Assembly: GCF_003325375.1 (NCBI RefSeq) | Contig: NZ_CP030862.1 | Span: 6,391,501-6,455,500, forward strand | Length of the DNA: 64,000 nt | Reading direction: 5' to 3' | Origin: Streptomyces globosus | GTDB taxonomy: Bacteria; Actinomycetota; Actinomycetes; Streptomycetales; Streptomycetaceae | Shown: positions 25,186 through 34,169 of the stretch, piece by piece | Layout: each line of letters opens with the position of its first letter | How positions within the stretch are numbered: the first letter of the stretch is position 1 | Translations under genes and position numbers: made by a program | Notes under the pieces: generated by a model | Seen by the model: only the letters and a program-made list of their open reading frames with translations | Databases searched by the model: none | What the model was told of the DNA's origin: nothing

Positions 25186-26487
25186 ATGAACATGACCGAT
25201 CGGCGACGCGCGACCCCCATCCACCGCACCGTGCTCGCATCGGCGCTGGCCGCATGCCTGGCCGCCGGATGCGGCGTGATCCCGTCGGGCTCCGGGCCCG
25301 CCGGGGACACCATCACCGTCATGACCTTCGCCCCGCAGGACACCGCCGCCACCAACATGCCCGGCATGGTCGGCATGGCCAAGGCGTACGAGCGCTGGAC
25401 CAACGCCAGGGGCGGCATCAACGGCCGCCGGCTGCGCGTGATCACCTGCAACGAGAAGAACACCCCGAGCGGCGCCGCGGACTGCGCCCGCAAGGCCGTC
25501 GCGGAGAACGCGGTGGCCGTCGTCGGCTCCTACAGCCAGCACGGGCGCGCCTTCATGGCCCCCCTCGAATCCGAGGGCATCCCCTTCATCGGCGGCTACG
25601 GCGTCACCTCCGAGGAGTTCCAGAGCCCGCTGTCCTTCCCCGTCAACGGCGGCCAGCCCGTCCTCCTCGCGGGCGCCGGCCACCAGCTGGGCCGGGTCTG
25701 CGAGCAGGTGTCCCTGGTGCGGCCCGACACCCTCGCCGGCGACTCCATGCCGGTCCTCCTCGACGCCGGCCTGAAGGCCGACCCGGCCGGCAAGGCGGGC
25801 GGCGCCGAGGACATCCGGGCGGCCGAGGACACCGCCGACTTCGTCCCGCAGGCCCGCCAGGCCCTGGACGGCGCGGCGGGCAAGGACCCGTCCGGCAAGG
25901 AGCGCGGCTGCGTCACCGCCGTGCTCGGCCAGCGCACCGAGACCTTCTTCGACGCCTTCCGCCGCGCCGGCGACCCGCGCCGCAGCCCGCAGATCGCCTC
26001 CGTCCTCGGCAGCGTCAGCCAGGCGCTGATCGACCGCACCGGCGGCCGCGACAGCCCCTTCGAGGGGGCCCTCGTCACCGGCTGGTACCCCGTCTCGACG
26101 GACCCGCTGTGGGAGCCGATGCGCCGGGTGGCCTCCGAGCACGCCTTCGGTGACCACGCCGTCGACCCCGACGACAGCGGCACGCAGACCGCCTGGATCG
26201 CGTACACCGTGCTGAGCGAGGTCCTGAAGCGGCAGGAGCCCGGCGAGGAGGTCACCGCGCGGAAGATCGCCCGGACCCTGAAGCAGGCGGAACCCGTGCA
26301 CACCGGGGGCCTGACGCCCGACCTGAGCTGGCGGCGCGAGGACATGCGCGCCATCGCCGCCTACCCCCGCATGGTGAACGGGCAGGTCACCTTCCAGGTC
26401 GTTCGCTCCGGGCGGCTCGTCGCCCAGCCGGGCGAGGAGGCGCGGGACATGACCGGGGCCCTGGAGCAGGCCCCGAGCCCGGCCTGA
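25186..26487 (+). CDS. Lipoprotein, branched-chain amino-acid-type ABC substrate-binding protein
   Basis: 433 residues; ATG at 25186 (a second at 25192 is equally possible). The lipobox LAAGC ends at Cys29. The mature protein is a type-I periplasmic-binding fold: TITVMTFAPQDTAA, AYERWTNARGGINGRRLRVITCNE, AVAVVGSYSQHGRAFMAPLESEGIPFIGGYG, and the late segment EVTARKIARTLKQAEP. No permease or ATPase gene is adjacent, so it is an orphan binding protein or sensor. Ligand unknown. A strong bidirectional terminator follows. Confidence 0.9.
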   Translation: MNMTDRRRATPIHRTVLASALAACLAAGCGVIPSGSGPAGDTITVMTFAPQDTAATNMPGMVGMAKAYERWTNARGGINGRRLRVITCNEKNTPSGAADCARKAVAENAVAVVGSYSQHGRAFMAPLESEGIPFIGGYGVTSEEFQSPLSFPVNGGQPVLLAGAGHQLGRVCEQVSLVRPDTLAGDSMPVLLDAGLKADPAGKAGGAEDIRAAEDTADFVPQARQALDGAAGKDPSGKERGCVTAVLGQRTETFFDAFRRAGDPRRSPQIASVLGSVSQALIDRTGGRDSPFEGALVTGWYPVSTDPLWEPMRRVASEHAFGDHAVDPDDSGTQTAWIAYTVLSEVLKRQEPGEEVTARKIARTLKQAEPVHTGGLTPDLSWRREDMRAIAAYPRMVNGQVTFQVVRSGRLVAQPGEEARDMTGALEQAPSPA

Positions 26488-26508
26488 CCTGGCCTGGCAT
26501 GCGCGGGA

Positions 26509-26540
26509 CGGCCGGGGGCGGGCCCCACCGCCCCCGGCCG
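26509..26540. terminator. Bidirectional terminator between convergent genes
   Basis: CGGCCGGGGGCG (26509-26520) and CGCCCCCGGCCG (26529-26540) form a perfect 12-bp stem with an 8-base loop, 21 bp after one stop and 4 bp before the other. Confidence 0.85.
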
Positions 26541-26544
26541 GGCG

Positions 26545-28122
26545 TCACAGCTGCGACTTGTCGCGCTTCGGGAGGCTGTACTTGGCCGCGATCGGGTTCC
26601 ACAGGGCCGCCGCCGACTCCTTCGCGCGGGTCGCCTCCCCGCTCGCCTTGTTGCCGTCGGCGGCGTCGTCCGTGTTCCGGGCGTGGCCGTCCTTGCAGCC
26701 CTTCTTCTTGTCGTCGGCGACGTCCTCCGCCCAGGCGGCGTAGCTGTTGTCGGCCTTTGCCGACGCCTTCCACGCCTTGGTGAGGGACGCCGACAGCCGC
26801 TGGTGGTTCGGCAGCTTGTCCAGCTGGAGCTCCTGGAGGCGCGTGACGAGCTCCTCGCGCTGGCGGGCGGCGCTGCGCAGGTCGTCGGCGGCCGTGCCGA
26901 GGTTGCGGCAGCCCTTGATGTCGTCGACCGCCTTGATGACCGAGTCCCGGCTGTCGGCGCTGTCCGCGAGCACCTTGTCCAACTGGACCGCCTGGGAGCG
27001 GGCCGGGTCCACGGGCGCCTCGACGGCCGCCGCGGCCGAACCCGTGGGGGACGGCGCCGCCGCGGCCGCGGCCGGGTCGTTGTTCTGCGCCTTCGGGTCG
27101 CTCAGCATCGCACCGACGCCGAGCCCCACCACGGCGAGGCCGATCACCACGGCCGCGATCACCGCGGGCGGCACCCGCCGCGCAGGCTGCGGCGGAGGCG
27201 GGGGCGGCGCGGCGAAGCCGGGCCGGGGGTGGGGCTGGGGCTGGGGCTGCCGGGCGTACTGCTGCGGATGCGGCAGCGGGCGCGGCGGGGGCCGGCGCAG
27301 CACCGGCTCCTGGATGGGCGGCATCTGCCGGGTGTGGCCGTCGGCTCCGTCCTGGCGGAAGAGGGCGTCGAAGTCGCCGGTGACGGGCGGGATGTACTGC
27401 GTCGCCGCCTCGTCCGGGCCCGCCCCCTGAGCGGCTCCCGGTCCGGCCGGGACCGGCGGGATGTACTGCGTCGCCGCCTCGTCGTGTGCGGCGGGACCGC
27501 CGGGACCGGCGGGCGGAACGGGGCCCGGGTCCGCCGGGACCGGCGGGATGTACTGGGTGACGGCCTCCGGCAGCGGCGGGTACCCGTACCCGTGCGGCTG
27601 CCCCGGCCCCTCGTACCCGGGCCCCAGCACATGCCCGGCCGGCGGCGCATCCGGGCCCGGGAGACCGGGACCCTGCACGCCCTGGTGGGGGTGGGCCTGG
27701 TCCGGGAAGCCCTGGTCCGGGAAGCCCTGGTCCGGGAAGCCCTGGTCCGGGAAGCCCTGGTCCGGGAAGCCCTGGTCCGGGAAGCCCTGGTCCGGGATGG
27801 CCTGGTTCGGGAAGCCTTGGTTCGGGAAGGCCTGGCCCTGCGCCGCCTGCCCGTGGAAGCCCTGGCCCGGAAAGGACTGGCCCGGAAAGGACTGGCCCTG
27901 GGGGGCGTGGTCCGGGGCGGGCAGGAAGCCGCCGCCCGGGTCCTGCGGGTGTCCCGCGGCCGGAGGGCCCGGGTAGGCCTGCGGGTGGCCGGGATGCGGG
28001 GCGGATGGCTCCGGGTACGGGGGGTCCGGGTACGCCGGGTCCGGGTACGGGGGGTCCGGGTTCCACTGCGCACCGGCCTGCGGGGCCCCCTGCTGGCCGC
28101 TGCCCTGTCCGCTCTCCGTCAC
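26545..28122 (-). CDS. Single-pass membrane protein with Pro/Gln-rich repeat N-terminus
   Basis: 525 residues. Residues 1-320 are disordered and Pro/Gly/Gln-rich; they include tandem FPDQG pentapeptides (about residues 98-142) and three TQYIPPV motifs. One membrane helix follows (PAVIAAVVIGLAVVGLGVGAML). The extracellular part (~150 residues) is helical with Lys/Asp-rich segments and two Cys (IKGCRNLG and KKGCKDGH), probably disulfide linked. No known domain. The cytoplasmic repeat resembles the Pro-rich tails of actinobacterial cell-wall and signalling proteins. Function unknown; transcribed toward a terminator shared with the lipoprotein gene. Confidence 0.88.
   Translation of the reverse strand: MTESGQGSGQQGAPQAGAQWNPDPPYPDPAYPDPPYPEPSAPHPGHPQAYPGPPAAGHPQDPGGGFLPAPDHAPQGQSFPGQSFPGQGFHGQAAQGQAFPNQGFPNQAIPDQGFPDQGFPDQGFPDQGFPDQGFPDQGFPDQAHPHQGVQGPGLPGPDAPPAGHVLGPGYEGPGQPHGYGYPPLPEAVTQYIPPVPADPGPVPPAGPGGPAAHDEAATQYIPPVPAGPGAAQGAGPDEAATQYIPPVTGDFDALFRQDGADGHTRQMPPIQEPVLRRPPPRPLPHPQQYARQPQPQPHPRPGFAAPPPPPPQPARRVPPAVIAAVVIGLAVVGLGVGAMLSDPKAQNNDPAAAAAAPSPTGSAAAAVEAPVDPARSQAVQLDKVLADSADSRDSVIKAVDDIKGCRNLGTAADDLRSAARQREELVTRLQELQLDKLPNHQRLSASLTKAWKASAKADNSYAAWAEDVADDKKKGCKDGHARNTDDAADGNKASGEATRAKESAAALWNPIAAKYSLPKRDKSQL
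27696..27830 (-). repeat. 15-bp minisatellite in the membrane-protein gene
   Basis: Six perfect tandem copies of CCTGGTCCGGGAAGC (27696-27785, plus-strand sense) are followed by three copies with one or more changes up to 27830. Each copy is in frame and encodes one FPDQG-type pentapeptide. Copy number can change by slippage without frameshift. Confidence 0.95.
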
Positions 28123-28262
28123 CGGGACTCCTTCGCCGACTGCTCCGTCACTTGCGAAACCGGCGACTCACGCTACCCGGACCCCGCCCGCCCCGTCAGG
28201 TCCACCCCGAACATGCTTCCGGGCAGAGGCGGACATACCGCCCGCCCTTCCCGGCCACAGCA

Positions 28263-29642
28263 CTAGGCCACCGCCTCCAGCCTCGCGGCGAACTCCCGCG
28301 CCGCCGCCTCGTCCCGGTACGGGTCCAGCCGCGCCCGGAAGTCGTCCAGGTACTCGACGCCCCGGCTGGAGCGCAGCCCGGACAGCAGTTCCGCCGCCCG
28401 TCCCGCGGTCTGGCAGGCCTGCTCCACCTCCCGCTGCTGCACCTGCGCCGCCGCGAGCAGCAGCAGGCCGATCGCCCGCCGGCGCTCCTTGCCGGCCGGC
28501 AGCGCGGCCAGCGCCTCCCGGGCCTGCCGGGCCGCCTGCTCCGGCTGCCCGAGGTCGCGGTGGCAGTGGGCCAGCTCGTCCGCCAGGTAGGCCCCGTCGA
28601 AGTGCCGGATCCACACCGGGTCGTCCCCGGACTCCGGCTCGGCCCGCTCCAGGGCGCCGACAGCCCGCGAGGCCAGCACCGCCGTCGCCCGGGCGTCGCC
28701 CATCAGCGCGTGACCGCGCGCCTCGGCCGCGTAGAACATGGCCTCGGCCCGCGGCGTGACCTGGCCGCGCGTGCCCTCCTGGGCCGCCCGCGCCAGCTGG
28801 GCGATCTCCCGCGGGTTGCCGAGCTCGGCCGCCAGGTGGCTCATGGACGCCGCGAGCACGTACCCGCCGTACGCGCGGTCCCCCGCGGCCTGCGCCAGCC
28901 GCAGAGCCTGGATGTAGTACCGCTGCGCCAGCCCCGGCTGGCCCGTGTCCACCGCCATGTACCCGGCGAGCTCGGTGAGCCGGGCCACCGCCGCGAACAG
29001 GGCCCGCCCGACCGGCTCCCGGTACGAGCCGCCGATCAGCCCGGACACCACCGAGTTGAGGTAGTGCACCACGACCGGGCGGACATGCCCGCTCCCGAAG
29101 CGGTGGTCGAGCTCCTTCAGCGCGTCGGTCGTCGCGCGGACCGCCTCCACGTCCGACATGCCGACGCGCGAGCCGCCGTTGCGGGCGACCTGCACGTCGG
29201 CCCCGCTGATCAGCCAGTCCCGGCTCGGCTCGACGAGCGCCGACGCGGCGACGCTCGACCCGGACAGGAAGTCCCGCCGGCCGACGTCGCTCCGCCACAA
29301 CTCGCTGGCCTGCTCGATCGCCCCGCCGACGGTCGGGGAGAACTGCAGGCCGATCCCGGAGGCGAGGTTCTTGCCGTTGGCCATGCCGATCTCGTCGATC
29401 GTCACGGTCCGGCCCAGTTTTCGGCCGAGCGCCTCCGCGATGATGCCGGGCGCCCGGCCCCGCGGCTGCTGGCCCCGCAGCCAGCGCGCCACCGACGTCT
29501 TGTCGTAGCGGAGGTCGAGGCCGTGCTCGGCCCCGCACATGTTGACGCGCCGGGCGAGCCCGGCGTTCGAGCACCCGGCTTCCTGGATGAGTGCCTGCAG
29601 CCGTTCGTTCGGCTGACGGGCGACGAGAGGCCTGGCTGCCAT
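28263..29642 (-). CDS. HTH/TPR transcriptional regulator (NsdA-like family)
   Basis: 459 residues. The N-terminus (PNERLQALIQEAGCSNAGLARRVN...DKTSVARWLRGQQPRG) resembles the helix-turn-helix start of NsdA-type regulators, followed by VTIDEIGMANGKN. Residues ~170-440 are helical TPR-like repeats (YYIQALRLAQAAGDRAYGGYVLAA; ELAHCHRDLGQPEQAARQAREAL). NsdA of S. coelicolor represses development and antibiotic production. This protein shares the layout but I cannot say it is an orthologue; it may be one of several paralogues. Divergent from the prim-pol gene. Confidence 0.87.
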   Translation of the reverse strand: MAARPLVARQPNERLQALIQEAGCSNAGLARRVNMCGAEHGLDLRYDKTSVARWLRGQQPRGRAPGIIAEALGRKLGRTVTIDEIGMANGKNLASGIGLQFSPTVGGAIEQASELWRSDVGRRDFLSGSSVAASALVEPSRDWLISGADVQVARNGGSRVGMSDVEAVRATTDALKELDHRFGSGHVRPVVVHYLNSVVSGLIGGSYREPVGRALFAAVARLTELAGYMAVDTGQPGLAQRYYIQALRLAQAAGDRAYGGYVLAASMSHLAAELGNPREIAQLARAAQEGTRGQVTPRAEAMFYAAEARGHALMGDARATAVLASRAVGALERAEPESGDDPVWIRHFDGAYLADELAHCHRDLGQPEQAARQAREALAALPAGKERRRAIGLLLLAAAQVQQREVEQACQTAGRAAELLSGLRSSRGVEYLDDFRARLDPYRDEAAAREFAARLEAVA

Positions 29643-29853
29643 GAAAACCCCCAGAGGCCGCGGGTGATCGTTGGAAAGATCACTTCCCGCCTGATGTGTG
29701 GAGAATCATCCGCTTAGCGTCGTGTCGCTACCCAACCGCGGCGCCCCGGCCTCCCACGCGCCCCCGCCCGTGCTTCAGTGCGCCCCGCATGCAGGATCGA
29801 TGCAGCGTCCCCGGGCCGGCCCGGCCCCGTAACCCCGCGACGGGGCGCCAGTT

Positions 29854-30543
29854 GTGAAGGGCGTGGAAGAGACCATCGGAGTCACGGAGACCGCACCCAT
29901 CCCCCAGCAGCGCGGAGAGCAGCTGCTGGACCATGCCGTGCGGTACACGGAAGAGCGGCACTGGGACGTCTTCGCCGGCACCTGGCTGGAGCACGCGGAG
30001 GGGCGCGAGCTGTGCTCCTGCGGGGCCGCGGACTGCGCGGCGCCGGGCGCGCACGCCGCGGTGAAGGACTGGGCGGCGGTCGCCACGGGCAGCGCGGTGC
30101 AGGTCCGGCGGGTGTGGGGCAAGCGCCCCGACGCGTCGATCCTGCTGCCGACGGGCCGCACGTTCGACGCGCTGGACGTCCCCGACACCGCCGGATTCCT
30201 CGCCCTGGCCCGCCTGGAGCGCATGCAGCGCACCCTCGGGCCGGTGACGCTCACCCCCGGCCACCGGATGCTGTTCTTCGTCCTGCCGGGCGCCGCCGCC
30301 AAGGTCCCCGACATGGTCCGCCGGTTCGGCTGGTCCCCCTCCGCGATCGACCTGAAGGTGCGCGGCGAGGGCGAGTACGTGGCCGCCCCGCCGACCCGCG
30401 TCGGCGGCCGGGGCGTCGTCCAGTGGGCGCGGCGCCCCACTCCCGCGAACCGGTGGCTGCCGGACACCGACGAGCTGATCGACGCGCTCGCCTACGCGTG
30501 CGGGCGCGAGGCCGCCGCGGAGCGGGCCCGGCGCAGCGCCTGA
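29854..30543 (+). CDS. Small stand-alone prim-pol domain protein
   Basis: 229 residues from a GTG at 29854; a second GTG at 29863 (VEETIGVTE...) is also possible, and neither has a good ribosome site. The sequence matches the N-terminal bifunctional DNA primase/polymerase (Prim-Pol) domain found in actinomycetes: AVRYTEERHWDVFAGTWLE, a Cys-rich CSCGAADCAAPGAHAAVKDW, then HRMLFFVLPG and SAIDLKVRGEGEYVAAPPT. There is no helicase part, and the usual DxD-type acidic pair is not obvious, so it may be a nucleotide- or DNA-binding relative and not an active primase. It stands alone, not in a phage or plasmid. Confidence 0.82.
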   Translation: MKGVEETIGVTETAPIPQQRGEQLLDHAVRYTEERHWDVFAGTWLEHAEGRELCSCGAADCAAPGAHAAVKDWAAVATGSAVQVRRVWGKRPDASILLPTGRTFDALDVPDTAGFLALARLERMQRTLGPVTLTPGHRMLFFVLPGAAAKVPDMVRRFGWSPSAIDLKVRGEGEYVAAPPTRVGGRGVVQWARRPTPANRWLPDTDELIDALAYACGREAAAERARRSA

Positions 30544-30708
30544 CGCCGTCCCGCCGGCCGCCCGCCGGCGCGCCCGGCGGGACACACGTGCAGGTCGGCG
30601 GGTGCGTTCCGCTCGGGAAAGACATGACATTCGTAACTGCTGCGCCTCTTCCGGCCGCCCTATCGTCGTGGATGTAGGACCACGGGGACATGGACGAGAG
30701 GCGGGCGC

Positions 30709-31551
30709 ATGCCGAACCAGGGTGATGCGGCGGGCGGGGCGGTCGGAGCGGGCAGCGCGCCCGAGACGCCGTACGGGGGGCGGGCGGCGGTCCGCGTCGA
30801 GGGGCTGTGGAAGCGCTTCGGCGAGCAGGTGGCGGTCGCGGGCATCGACCTGGAGCTGCCCGCGGGCAGGTTCATCGGCCTGGTCGGCCCGAACGGCGCG
30901 GGGAAGACGACGACGCTGTCCATGGTGACGGGCCTGCTCCGGCCGGACATGGGGCGGGTCCTCGTCGCCGGCCACGACGTGTGGGCGGACCCGGTCGCGG
31001 TGAAGTCCCGGATCGGCGTCCTGCCGGAGGGCCTGCGCCTGTTCGAGCGCCTGTCGGGCCGTGAACTGCTCGGCTACATGGGCCGGCTGCGCGGCATGCC
31101 GGGCGACGAGACCGACAAGCGGGCCACGCAGCTGCTGGACGTCCTGGACCTGGCGGGCTCGCAGCACAAGCTGGTCGTCGACTACTCGACGGGCATGCGG
31201 AAGAAGATCGGGCTGGCGGCCGCTCTGCTGCACAACCCCGAAGTGCTGTTCCTGGACGAGCCGTTCGAGGGTGTCGACCCGGTGTCGGCGCAGACCATCC
31301 GCGGGGTGCTGGAACGTTACACCGCCTCCGGTGCCACGGTCGTCTTCTCCTCCCACGTGATGGAGCTGGTCGAGTCGCTGTGCGACTGGGTCGCCGTCAT
31401 GGCGGGCGGCCGGATCCGGGCCGCGGGCCCGCTGGCCCTCGTACGGGGCGAAGCGCCCACGCTGCAGGCCGCGTTCCTGGAGCTCGTCGGCGCGGGCGGC
31501 CGCACCGCCGGCGAGTCGCTGGACTGGCTGGGCGGGCAGGCCGCCCGATGA
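30709..31551 (+). CDS. ABC transporter ATP-binding protein
   Basis: 280 residues. Walker A GPNGAGKTTT, the Q-loop region IGVLPEGLRLFERLSG, the signature YSTGMRKKIGLA, Walker B EVLFLDEPFEGVDP and the switch His in VVFSSHVMELVES are all present, so the ATPase should be active. It belongs to the CcmA/drug-exporter type group. Its stop overlaps the permease start (ATGA), giving a two-gene exporter. Confidence 0.95.
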   Translation: MPNQGDAAGGAVGAGSAPETPYGGRAAVRVEGLWKRFGEQVAVAGIDLELPAGRFIGLVGPNGAGKTTTLSMVTGLLRPDMGRVLVAGHDVWADPVAVKSRIGVLPEGLRLFERLSGRELLGYMGRLRGMPGDETDKRATQLLDVLDLAGSQHKLVVDYSTGMRKKIGLAAALLHNPEVLFLDEPFEGVDPVSAQTIRGVLERYTASGATVVFSSHVMELVESLCDWVAVMAGGRIRAAGPLALVRGEAPTLQAAFLELVGAGGRTAGESLDWLGGQAAR

Positions 31552-33218
31552 ACACCGCAGCCCCCGCCCCCGCCTCCCCGTCCGCGCCGGTTCCGCCGTC
31601 CGCGGCTGCGGCTGCGGCCGGCGCGCATGCGCCCGACCCCGCCGCGGTGTTCGTCCGCCTCAAGCTGTCGCTGCTGCGCAACGGCCTGAAGGGGTCGTCC
31701 AAGCGGAAGGCCGCCTACTTCGGGTCGCTGGCCCTCGCCCTGCTGGTGGGCCTCGGCCTCGCCCTCGGGCTGTCCGCCCTGCGCGGCCACGCCCACGGCG
31801 GCACGGTCGTGGTCCTGCTGGCCGCGGTCCTCGCGCTCGGCTGGGCGTTCATGCCGCTGCTCTTCCCCGCCGGGGACGAGACGCTCGACCCGAGCCGGCT
31901 GGTGATGCTGCCGCTGCGGCCGCGGCCGCTCGTGCGGGCCCTGCTGGCCTCCTCGCTGATCGGCATCGGCCCCCTGTTCACGGTGTGCGTGGCCGTCGGC
32001 TCGGTCGTCGCCGTCGCCCGCGGCGCGGCGGGCACCGCTGCCGCCGTGGTGGCCGTGCCGCTGCTGCTGCTCGGCTGCGTGACGCTGGCGCGGGCCGTCG
32101 CCACGGCGAACGTACGGCTGCTGACGAGCCGCAAGGGCCGCGACCTCGCCCTGCTCAGCGGCATCGTCATCGCGATCGGCGCCCAGCTCGCGAACTTCGC
32201 GGGCCAGCGGCTGATGGAGACGGGCGGCCTGGCGCAGCTCCAGCCCGCCGGCGCGGTGGTGCGCTGGCTGCCGCCCGCCACCGCCGTCGGCATGGTCGAC
32301 TCGGCGAGCCGGGGCGCGTACGCGACCGCCGCCGCCCAGCTGGCGCTGACCCTCGCGGGGCTGGCGCTGCTGGTGTGGCTGTGGGAGCGCAGCCTGACCC
32401 GGGTGATGGTGACCCCGGACGGCTCGACGGTCGCCGCGCAGGCCTCCTCCGAACGCGGATCGGCGGGCGGCGGCCTGTGGGGCCTGCTGCCCGGCGGCCG
32501 GACCGGCGCGACCATGCAGCGCACGCTGCGGTACGTGGTGCGGGACCCGAAGACGAAGGCCGCGTGGGTGTCGTCCCTGGCGCTCGGCCTGATCATCCCG
32601 GTGTTCAACGCCCTCCAGGGGAACGGCTCCATCTACCTGGTGTGCTTCGGCACGGGCATGCTCGGCCTGCAGATGTACAACCAGTTCGGGCAGGACACGT
32701 CGGCGTTCTGGATGGTCGCGCAGACGATCTCGACGACCCGCGACGCGTACGAGGAGCTGCGGGCCCGCGCCTACGCGCTCGCGCTGATCACGGTGCCGTA
32801 CACCGTCCTCGTCACGGCGGCCACCGCGGCCGTCGTCCCGGACTGGCGGGCCTTCCCGGCCGGCCTGGGCGTGGCGCTCGCGGTGATGGGCTCGATGATG
32901 TGCACGGGCGCGCTGGCCTCGGCCCGGTTCCCGTACTCGATCCCGACGGACGGGGCGTTCAAGAGCGTCGCCCCGGGGCAGGCGGGCCTGGCCTGGGCGG
33001 GCATGGCGGGCGGCCTGCTGGCGTCGCTGGTCCTGTCCGGGCCGGTCATCGGCCTGGCGATCTGGTTCGAGGTGGCGCGGATGGAGTCCGCGTTCTGGCT
33101 CCTGCTGCCCCTCGGCGCGGCCTGGGGCGCGGCCGCGGCCTGGGGAGGCGTACGGCTGGCGGCGCCGCGGGTGGCCCGGCAGCTGCCGGAGATCCTCCAG
33201 GCGGTCAGCAAGGGCTGA
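31548..33218 (+). CDS. ABC transporter permease
   Basis: 556 residues from the ATG overlapping the ATPase stop. A Pro/Ala-rich start precedes about ten to twelve hydrophobic helices, for example AAYFGSLALALLVGLGLALG, VVVLLAAVLALGWAFMPLLF and AWVSSLALGLIIPVFNAL. Resembles large ABC-2-like permeases of actinomycete two-component exporters. Substrate is unknown; no resistance gene or biosynthetic cluster is near to suggest a compound. A strong terminator follows. Confidence 0.93.
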   Translation: MNTAAPAPASPSAPVPPSAAAAAAGAHAPDPAAVFVRLKLSLLRNGLKGSSKRKAAYFGSLALALLVGLGLALGLSALRGHAHGGTVVVLLAAVLALGWAFMPLLFPAGDETLDPSRLVMLPLRPRPLVRALLASSLIGIGPLFTVCVAVGSVVAVARGAAGTAAAVVAVPLLLLGCVTLARAVATANVRLLTSRKGRDLALLSGIVIAIGAQLANFAGQRLMETGGLAQLQPAGAVVRWLPPATAVGMVDSASRGAYATAAAQLALTLAGLALLVWLWERSLTRVMVTPDGSTVAAQASSERGSAGGGLWGLLPGGRTGATMQRTLRYVVRDPKTKAAWVSSLALGLIIPVFNALQGNGSIYLVCFGTGMLGLQMYNQFGQDTSAFWMVAQTISTTRDAYEELRARAYALALITVPYTVLVTAATAAVVPDWRAFPAGLGVALAVMGSMMCTGALASARFPYSIPTDGAFKSVAPGQAGLAWAGMAGGLLASLVLSGPVIGLAIWFEVARMESAFWLLLPLGAAWGAAAAWGGVRLAAPRVARQLPEILQAVSKG

Positions 33219-33234
33219 GCCCGGCCGCGAAGGT

Positions 33235-33276
33235 GCGAGGGGGGTGCGGGGCCTGCGGGCCCGGCACCCCCCTCGC
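33235..33276 (+). terminator. Terminator of the ABC transporter operon
   Basis: GCGAGGGGGGTGC (33235-33247) and GCACCCCCCTCGC (33264-33276) make a perfect 13-bp stem, 17 bp after the permease stop. Confidence 0.88.
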
Positions 33277-33430
33277 GTGGGTGCCGTCCGGCGCGGTCGG
33301 CCGCGGGCCCGCGGTGATCCGCGCCGTGAAGAGGACGGCGCCGAGGGCGGCGGCGATCTCGATCGACCAGGCGCTGTGGAGCCGGGTGCCGGCCTTCCGG
33401 GCTGACGGCGGCCGGCCGCACCTCGGCCGC

Positions 33431-34009
33431 CTACCGGCCGGCGCGCCCCATCGCGCGGACCTCCCGCAGCCGGCGTTCACGCCGCTCTCGGCTTGCCGAC
33501 TGCATTCCGGCCAGGAGGGTGCGACGGACCGGGCGGAATCCGCAATGGCGCAGGAAGGCGCGGCGCATGTTGCGCCAGAACAGGTCCTCGCGCGCCAGGA
33601 AGGCCACCACCTGCGGGGAGTTCTGTGTGTAGATCACCCGCGCCGAGCGCCCCTTCAGCAGCTTGCGGATGTACGGCGGCCGCCTGAGATACTCCACCCC
33701 GACGCCGGGCAGGAAGACCCGGTCGATGAATCCCTTGAGCAGCGCGGGGACATGCCACCACCAGCAGGGCGTCACGATCACGAAGTGCTCGCACCAGCGG
33801 ACCGCGTCCCGCGCCTCGACGAGATCGGGCTCCAGCGGCTGCGGGTGGGTGAAGCCGCCGTGGAGGATCGGATCGAAGCTCATGTCTCTCAGACGCATGA
33901 GCCGGACCTCGTGCCCGCCCGCCCCGGCGCCCTCCGCATAGGCGCTCGCCAGGGCGGCGCAGTAGCTGCCCGCGTCCGGATGGCCGTCGATGACGAGAAT
34001 GCGCCGCAC
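33431..34009 (-). CDS. NAD(P)H quinone reductase-like flavodoxin-fold protein
   Basis: 192 residues from the GTG at 34009 (VRRILVIDGHPDAGSYCAALA). The N-terminal GHPD...S is the phosphate-binding start of the NQO1/KefF/MdaB family. Later motifs include FVIVTPCWWWHVPALLKGFIDRVF and a flavin-contact YTQNSP. It should bind FAD or FMN and reduce quinones or other acceptors with NAD(P)H in the cytosol, protecting from redox cyclers. Transcribed in the same direction as the alpha/beta hydrolase gene upstream, with a 160-bp gap. Confidence 0.9.
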   Translation of the reverse strand: MRRILVIDGHPDAGSYCAALASAYAEGAGAGGHEVRLMRLRDMSFDPILHGGFTHPQPLEPDLVEARDAVRWCEHFVIVTPCWWWHVPALLKGFIDRVFLPGVGVEYLRRPPYIRKLLKGRSARVIYTQNSPQVVAFLAREDLFWRNMRRAFLRHCGFRPVRRTLLAGMQSASRERRERRLREVRAMGRAGR

Positions 34010-34169
34010 CCTTGCTCCCGCTGTCGTGGCCGGCCTCCCCGGGAGGAGACCTACCACGCCCCGGGCCCTCCGCTTCGCGCGCGCCGCACGGAGTCGCCCG
34101 TGGGGAGCACCCGCTGCCGTCGAACGGGTTCGCCTGACGGGATGGCGGGCACCGCGCCCGATCGTGCGG

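Noticed and set aside
27696..27830. Possible CRISPR-like array
   Set aside because: Units are contiguous with no spacers, 15 bp long and in frame; it is a coding minisatellite.
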